In this document: piece by piece, positions 6,802 through 10,324 of the stretch | How the letters are laid out: every line of letters begins with the position of its first letter | Numbering within the stretch: position 1 is the first letter of the stretch | DNA from: Alphaproteobacteria bacterium UBA685 | GTDB lineage: Bacteria; Pseudomonadota; Alphaproteobacteria; Puniceispirillales; Puniceispirillaceae | NCBI GenBank assembly: GCA_002299005.1 | Contig: DBMZ01000113.1 | Span: forward strand, 1-10,324 | Length of the DNA stretch: 10,324 nt | Direction of reading: 5' to 3' | The notes under the pieces: generated by a model | Told to the model about the DNA's origin: nothing | Database searches by the model: none | Seen by the model: the letters and a program-made list of their open reading frames with translations, nothing else | Program-made: the position numbers and the translations under genes

Positions 6802-7074
6802 TTATTCATCTACCGGGGGTTGCATCCGTTTTACCTTTCTTTTTAGATGCAGGCTTACTTCTTGTTGGGTTGTGTCCTTACCCTGAAGGCCAGGCATATT
6901 TACCTCATCGTGAATATGCTGCCCGCCTTCGTGATGCCGATTTGAAGATTGCATACCATGATGCGCTTGATTCATTGCCGTACCGTCATGTTGTTCTTGT
7001 TGATAATGAAGAAGAACAAATGTAGCCGCTACACCAGCAGCAAATATAAAGAGATATGTGATTATAGTTTTCAT
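6802..7074 (-). CDS. Small His-rich membrane-anchored protein, possibly truncated
   Basis: This is a 90-residue frame. An N-terminal hydrophobic helix at about 4-23 (YLFIFAAGVAATFVLL) is a signal anchor or uncleaved signal. A His-rich, probably periplasmic tail follows, with His at 23, 29, 38, 39, 47, 48, 53 and 55, then HDEVNMPGLQGKDTT (55-69), and a basic end at 76-83. His clusters of this kind often bind Cu or Zn. From memory, MPGLxGxxxTxxE resembles the start of a longer family of small periplasmic proteins, in which the motif leads into a further domain of 100 or more residues; that domain is absent here. The base composition and hydrophobic/His pattern look like real protein, but the Shine-Dalgarno before ATG 7074 is weak. 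A TTG at 7128 would extend it, and the very strong GGAGGAGGG (complement of 7119-7127) lies within that extension, too far away to serve ATG 7074. It could be expressed or a remnant. Confidence 0.5.
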   Translation of the reverse strand: MKTIITYLFIFAAGVAATFVLLHYQQEQHDGTAMNQAHHGMQSSNRHHEGGQHIHDEVNMPGLQGKDTTQQEVSLHLKRKVKRMQPPVDE

Positions 7075-7167
7075 CAGAATAAGCTTTTTTAAATTACAAT
7101 ATAAATCAGTAAATAAACCCTCCTCCAACTGGAGAGTAAAGCCAATAAAATATTTTAAATGTGGCTG

Positions 7168-7284
7168 TCAGATCATCTTCTCCAACCATTCCCACTCCCT
7201 ATCAAGACCATAGCCATCACCATAAGCCTGACCGACACCAGCGGTGCTCCAGCCGCCTATTTGGTCAATCGCATTGAACGGCTT
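7168..7284 (-). pseudogene. C-terminal remnant of a tyrosine recombinase (phage-type integrase)
   Basis: Read on the minus strand from 7284 to the TGA at 7168-7170, the peptide contains NAIDQIGGWSTAGVGQAYG, then a GYGLDREWEWLEKMI ending. This matches the last part of the catalytic domain of integrases, where IDQIGGW(S/K)T…G.GYG.GY.L contains the final His/Trp (here Trp) and the nucleophilic Tyr region before a short C-terminal helix. An in-frame TGA (7285-7287) lies directly upstream, and no further integrase sequence (the R..HxxR box) is recognisable beyond it in any minus-strand frame. The gene is therefore reduced to about 38 codons. The fragment ends where the inverted repeat at 7282 starts. 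It shows that an integrating element once sat here and was largely deleted. Confidence 0.68.
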
Positions 7285-7346
7285 TCAGGCGGTCTCTGAG
7301 CGAGTGTCTAAAGGAGTGTATTACACTCTATGACCTTGCCTGAAAG
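7282..7346. repeat. Inverted repeat CTTTCAGGC … GCCTGAAAG enclosing a palindrome
   Basis: CTTTCAGGC (7282-7290) and GCCTGAAAG (7338-7346) are exact nine-base inverted copies separated by 47 bases. The enclosed segment holds the 15-base palindrome at 7314-7328. The left arm coincides with the upstream limit of the recombinase remnant. It may be a fossil end or site of the lost element, or a regulatory structure. Confidence 0.5.
7314..7328. promoter_or_regulatory. 15-base palindrome GAGTGTA-T-TACACTC, operator-like
   Basis: There is perfect dyad symmetry of seven bases either side of a central T. A third GAGTGT copy in direct orientation lies at 7302-7307, giving a 12-base phased repeat. Short odd palindromes with a GTGTA/TACAC core are typical operators of small dimeric DNA-binding proteins. 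An ATG (7330) follows directly but opens only an 18-codon frame (to 7386), with AAAGGAG (7310-7316) upstream. No regulator gene is adjacent. It could equally form a small RNA hairpin. Confidence 0.35.
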
Positions 7347-7466
7347 AAAGCGGCATTTATCTCTTGCTAATTTGCCGCACCGATAGGGCGACAAATCTAT
7401 TGCTTTTGCTAAAAATAGCATGTTCTGTAGAGGTAATCAGAAGGTTAAATATATTATTGAGGTTTT
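7347..7466. other. Leader of the DUF1800 gene
   Basis: This stretch probably carries the promoter of the DUF1800/DUF1501 operon. A small hairpin, TGCTA-AAAA-TAGCA, sits at 7407-7420, and an A/T-rich segment with -10-like hexamers lies at 7446-7458. No well-spaced -35/-10 pair could be fixed by eye. Confidence 0.35.
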
Positions 7467-8936
7467 ATGATATCATCAGGCAGTCGGTTTTATCGAAAAG
7501 TTGGGTTTGGGTTGCGTGCTGATGAGGATGTGCCAACAGATAGATTAGGCTGGGCCTTAGAGCAGGTGAAAGACATACCGTCCCTTATTTGGCCAGGGCA
7601 AATACGCTCAGTAGATGAGATGAATGATATCCGCACTTTTTTCTTAAGTGCCGAAGAAAAGTTAGAGCAAAATATCAAGGACCCGACGGAATTGCGCACA
7701 AAGCGCGAGACACTTTATCATCAAACTGGCCGCCGATATTTTGAGCCATATGAATTGGCAATACGTCACTATCAAAGCGTGCATAGCAATAAGGCTGTAT
7801 TTGAGCGGTTTCAAAATTTCTGGGGCAATCACTTTGCTATTGTGGATAAGATTAAATTAGCCACCTTTAATAACGGCCCCTATCACCGCGAGACTATCCG
7901 CAATCAAATGGATAAGAGATTTGCCGATTTGGTTATGGCCACAACCTTGTCATTCCCCATGATGAGAAGCCTTGATAATTTCCTCTCAAGAGGGCCAAAT
8001 TCGAAATTTTCTAAGAATAAAAAACATAAGAAAAATGTAAATGGCCTGAATGAAAACCATGGCCGCGAATTGCTAGAATTACACACCGTATCGCCAGCCG
8101 CTGGCTATAGCCAAGAAGATGTTATCAACTCAGCCTATATCCTCACAGGCTGGGGCTTGTGGGATGGCACCAAAGAAAAAGAAGGTAAGAAAGTTACCTT
8201 CATGAGCGATATGCATGAGCCTGGCACGCATAAAGTATTGGCGAAAAGCTATAAATCCAAGGGTTGGAGTGAAAAGGAAAAAGGGGAGAATCAGCTTGGT
8301 GAATTTGTCGAAGATTTATGCGCTAACCCTATCTGCATTGATTTCATTTCGACCAAATTATGTCGCCACTTCATCTGTGATGAGCCAACAAAACAGATGA
8401 TTGACCACATCAAAGTGGCATGGAAAGCCAGTGATGGCGCCCTGCCGGCAATCCATATCGCTGTGCTAGAAGCTGCTGATAGATATGGTGATGCGCATCA
8501 TAAGTTCCAATCACCTGAAGTATGGTTATTGCAATCAGCGCGTATGCTTGGTGGCAATTGGCCAGGCAGTCCTGATAATTTTGAATATGATTTCAAACAA
8601 AACCCAACCAATAACATGCGCCAACCTGCTTGGGTATTAGAAGAAATAGGCCATAGTCCGTTTCGTGCGAAACAGCCCAATGGCTTTCCTGATCATGGGC
8701 AAGCCTGGCTATCACCTGAATATCTTGTGCGCCGACTAACCTTGTCACAAAGCGCCAGAAGAATTGGGTTAATAGATAAAACACGCCCTGTAGCTGGAAT
8801 GATAAAAGAAGCGATTGCCCGTAATTTTGAGGATGGCACTTTTTGGGATGAGCTCACAGCCAAATTAGGCTCACAGGTGGATGATAAATCATTATGTGTG
8901 GCCTTCTTATGCAGTAAGGAGGTTTTGCAGTCATGA
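7467..8936 (+). CDS. DUF1800 family protein
   Basis: This 489-residue protein belongs to DUF1800, a family of undefined biochemical role almost always encoded beside DUF1501. Diagnostic segments are FYRKVGFGLR (8-17, the family's N-terminal NRxGFG region), FERFQNFWGNHFAI (112-125, family FWxNHF), and GLNENHGRELLELHT (193-207), the strongest signature. YSQEDVINSAYILTGWGL follows at 214-231, with the C-terminal segments QSPEVWLLQSARMLG and LSPEYLVRRLTLS after that. A Lys-rich insert (180-189) precedes the GLNEN motif. No signal peptide or membrane helix is visible, although its partner has a Tat-type signal. ATG 7467 has GAGG (7459-7462) only four bases upstream. The stop overlaps the next gene's start by four bases (ATGA, 8933-8936), so the two are translationally coupled. 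Homology is certain; function is not known. Confidence 0.92.
   Translation: MISSGSRFYRKVGFGLRADEDVPTDRLGWALEQVKDIPSLIWPGQIRSVDEMNDIRTFFLSAEEKLEQNIKDPTELRTKRETLYHQTGRRYFEPYELAIRHYQSVHSNKAVFERFQNFWGNHFAIVDKIKLATFNNGPYHRETIRNQMDKRFADLVMATTLSFPMMRSLDNFLSRGPNSKFSKNKKHKKNVNGLNENHGRELLELHTVSPAAGYSQEDVINSAYILTGWGLWDGTKEKEGKKVTFMSDMHEPGTHKVLAKSYKSKGWSEKEKGENQLGEFVEDLCANPICIDFISTKLCRHFICDEPTKQMIDHIKVAWKASDGALPAIHIAVLEAADRYGDAHHKFQSPEVWLLQSARMLGGNWPGSPDNFEYDFKQNPTNNMRQPAWVLEEIGHSPFRAKQPNGFPDHGQAWLSPEYLVRRLTLSQSARRIGLIDKTRPVAGMIKEAIARNFEDGTFWDELTAKLGSQVDDKSLCVAFLCSKEVLQS
8916..8922 (+). promoter_or_regulatory. Strong ribosome binding site for the DUF1501 gene
   Basis: AAGGAGG lies ten bases before ATG 8933, inside the last codons of the DUF1800 gene. 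It fixes the DUF1501 start and supports a coupled operon. Confidence 0.8.
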
Positions 8937-10075
8937 TCATACCAAGACGACATTTTATCCAAGGCAGCGCATCGTTAATGCTAGCAGGAAATTGGGCGAC
9001 CGATGTGCTTGCCAACCAAAGAGCGAAGAAGAATTTGATTGTCATTATGTTGCGGGGCGGTATGGATGGTCTAACAGCTGTGCCTTATATCGGCAATAAT
9101 CAGCTATCTGATTTGCGTCCTAATATTAGCGTTGAAGGGGGGCAAAAAATTGATGGCTCTTTTGCGCTCCACCCTGGGCTAAAGAATTTCAAATCTCAAT
9201 GGGATGATGGCCAGGCAGCTATCTTTCATGCCTCATCAATTCCTTATACGGGGCGGTCTCATTTTGAGGGGCAGAACCTGATGGAGACAGGCGGGATATC
9301 CCCTTATGCTGAAAACACAGGCTGGCTTGGCAGAGGCATGGAAGCTGCGGGGATGAAAGCCTTATCAATTTCCCTGCCAATGCCATTATTACTGCGTGGC
9401 AATAGTGATAATGATAATTTTTATCCCTCAAAGCGCCCTATGCCTTCTGCCGATGTGATGGCAGTCTTAGCGCAAAGCTATCATGGTCAAGACGGTCTTA
9501 TAGAGGCTATGTCAAAGGTGCGCGCACGCCCTGTTGCAATGAATATGGGAGGAAGTGATGACCCTGATATTGAGGCACTGGCCAAGATAGCCGCACGGCA
9601 AATGGCGCAAGATGGTGGCCCTTCTGTCGCTGTATTTGACTTAGGCGGTTTTGATACTCACTCTTTCCAAGGCGGTGACCGCGGCCAACATGCGAGAGAG
9701 CTTAAGAAATATGATCTCGCCATCGGCTCACTAAAACGTCATTTAGGCACGTCCTATGATGATACGCTGGTTGTGACGTTAACAGAATTCGGTCGTACAG
9801 TTGCCCAAAATGGTGGCTCTGGCACAGAGCATGGTTATGGCACCGCCTTATTGCTATCAGGGGGGCTGTTGGCGTCATCACGCCTGATAGGTGATTGGCC
9901 GGGCTTGAAAAAAAGCGCCCTTTATGAAGGCCGTGATTTGGCCGCCACCATTGATGCCCGCGCGGCTTATGCCTCTATTATGGGCTATGTCTTTGACCGC
10001 GATCATAAGGCCATGGTGAAAGATGCGTTCTTTGGCGCTGATTTACCTGATTTAACAAAACAGATATTTGGCTAA
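8933..10075 (+). CDS. DUF1501 family protein with Tat-type signal
   Basis: This 380-residue DUF1501 protein belongs to a family distantly related to the alkaline phosphatase/sulfatase superfamily; its substrate is unknown. The N-terminus PRRHFIQGSASLMLAG (4-19) has the twin-arginine pattern RRxFxxG before a short hydrophobic stretch and ADVLANQ-like end, so folded export to the periplasm is likely. Family motifs are IVIMLRGGMDGL (36-47), SSIPYTGRSHFEGQN (101-115), FDLGGFDTHSFQGG (235-248), TLTEFGRTVAQNGG (282-295) and GTEHGYGTALLLSGG (297-311). The Asp/His-rich motifs (D45, H110, D241/H243, E285, H300) are candidates for metal or substrate binding by analogy with the superfamily. The length is normal and the gene complete. 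It starts within the DUF1800 stop codon and is followed after 8-23 bases by a DUF1684-like frame. Confidence 0.93.
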   Translation: MIIPRRHFIQGSASLMLAGNWATDVLANQRAKKNLIVIMLRGGMDGLTAVPYIGNNQLSDLRPNISVEGGQKIDGSFALHPGLKNFKSQWDDGQAAIFHASSIPYTGRSHFEGQNLMETGGISPYAENTGWLGRGMEAAGMKALSISLPMPLLLRGNSDNDNFYPSKRPMPSADVMAVLAQSYHGQDGLIEAMSKVRARPVAMNMGGSDDPDIEALAKIAARQMAQDGGPSVAVFDLGGFDTHSFQGGDRGQHARELKKYDLAIGSLKRHLGTSYDDTLVVTLTEFGRTVAQNGGSGTEHGYGTALLLSGGLLASSRLIGDWPGLKKSALYEGRDLAATIDARAAYASIMGYVFDRDHKAMVKDAFFGADLPDLTKQIFG

Positions 10076-10098
10076 GCTTTCGTGTGATCATAGACAAG

Positions 10099-10324
10099 AT
10101 GCCTGCCTATCATTTAGGCAAAGATACCGGAAGTGATGCAAATGAGGCATTTATGGCGGATAATCATGATACCGCAATTGAGGCTATCTTATCTCTGGCT
10201 GATTGGCGCCGGCAGATGGCGGCCTTATATCAACAGGTAAGCACAAGTGAGAATCTGGCTGATAATTGGCCCCATTTCATCCAAGACCGAACACGCCTCT
10301 ATAATACCCACCCCCAAAGCACTT
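10099..10324 (+). CDS. DUF1684-like protein, N-terminal part, cut by window edge
   Basis: A frame open from before ATG 10099 to the right edge gives 75 residues without a stop. It includes LSLADWRRQMAALYQQV (33-49) followed by WPHFIQDRTRLYNTHPQS. This matches, from memory, the start of long-form DUF1684 proteins (LADWRRRVAELYAAV…W..WR..RD.LF..HPQSPL). The role of DUF1684 is not established. Upstream in frame, GTG 10084 would add five residues. Neither start has a clear Shine-Dalgarno, so translation may depend on read-through from the DUF1501 gene, whose stop is 8-23 bases away. No terminator is seen in the gap, which supports co-transcription. The preceding 30 residues are acidic and unlike the family core. 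Confidence 0.6.
   Translation, partial: MPAYHLGKDTGSDANEAFMADNHDTAIEAILSLADWRRQMAALYQQVSTSENLADNWPHFIQDRTRLYNTHPQST

Noticed and set aside
6786..7025. 79-residue plus-strand ORF antisense to the His-rich protein
   Set aside because: Its sequence is the reverse-strand image of the His-rich frame, with no ribosome binding site and no coherent domain. The minus-strand frame, with a signal anchor and His clusters, is the better reading.
7330..7386. 18-codon ORF after the palindrome (MTLPERKRHLSLANLPHR)
   Set aside because: It is too short to judge, matches no family I recognise, and its Shine-Dalgarno is about 13 bases away.
7285..7466. tRNA gene or attB core next to the integrase remnant
   Set aside because: I found no TPsiC-like GTTCGANTC loop, acceptor stem or direct repeat that could be an attachment core.
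1..10324. CRISPR array, defence system, prophage module or rRNA
   Set aside because: No regularly spaced repeats, Cas-like proteins, phage structural genes or rRNA segments are visible on either strand.

Overview
The window is bacterial chromosomal DNA of moderate GC. Genes lie on both strands with short spacers. The proteins (SDR, MsrQ-like, PQQ-type dehydrogenase, DUF1800/DUF1501, DUF1684-like) and the codon use suggest a marine alphaproteobacterium, perhaps SAR116/Puniceispirillum-like. That placement is an inference from style, not from a marker gene.

Left part (1-2420). An SDR oxidoreductase on the minus strand runs off the left edge. It diverges from a plus-strand gene for an MsrQ/YedZ-like ferric-reductase-type haem membrane protein. 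A strong intrinsic terminator (1587-1629) follows the membrane gene. It runs into a fossil of a second, different SDR (1616-1888), which has lost both its cofactor-binding N-terminus and its catalytic C-terminus. A minus-strand gene for a secreted histidine-phosphatase-family protein (1875-2420) comes next.

Middle part (2421-6606). A 303-base divergent spacer leads to a thiamine-diphosphate enzyme of the acetolactate synthase superfamily (2724-4370). After a probable terminator come a DUF2721 membrane protein and a peroxiredoxin-like CPxC protein. The latter converges, with a 9-base gap, on a secreted PQQ-type sugar dehydrogenase of the YliI/Asd family on the minus strand.

Accessory scar (about 6607-7466). 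This 860-base AT-richer stretch has no full-sized gene. It holds a small His-rich membrane-anchored ORF (6802-7074, minus), the last ~38 codons of a tyrosine recombinase (7168-7284, minus), and a nested inverted-repeat/palindrome structure (7282-7346). It looks like the remains of an integrated element.

Right part (7467-10324). A translationally coupled pair encodes a DUF1800 protein and a DUF1501 protein with a Tat-type signal. A DUF1684-like reading frame follows and is cut by the right edge. The DUF1800/DUF1501 pair is a widespread but functionally undefined partnership and is the most system-like unit here. No CRISPR array, tRNA, rRNA or intact mobile element is visible.
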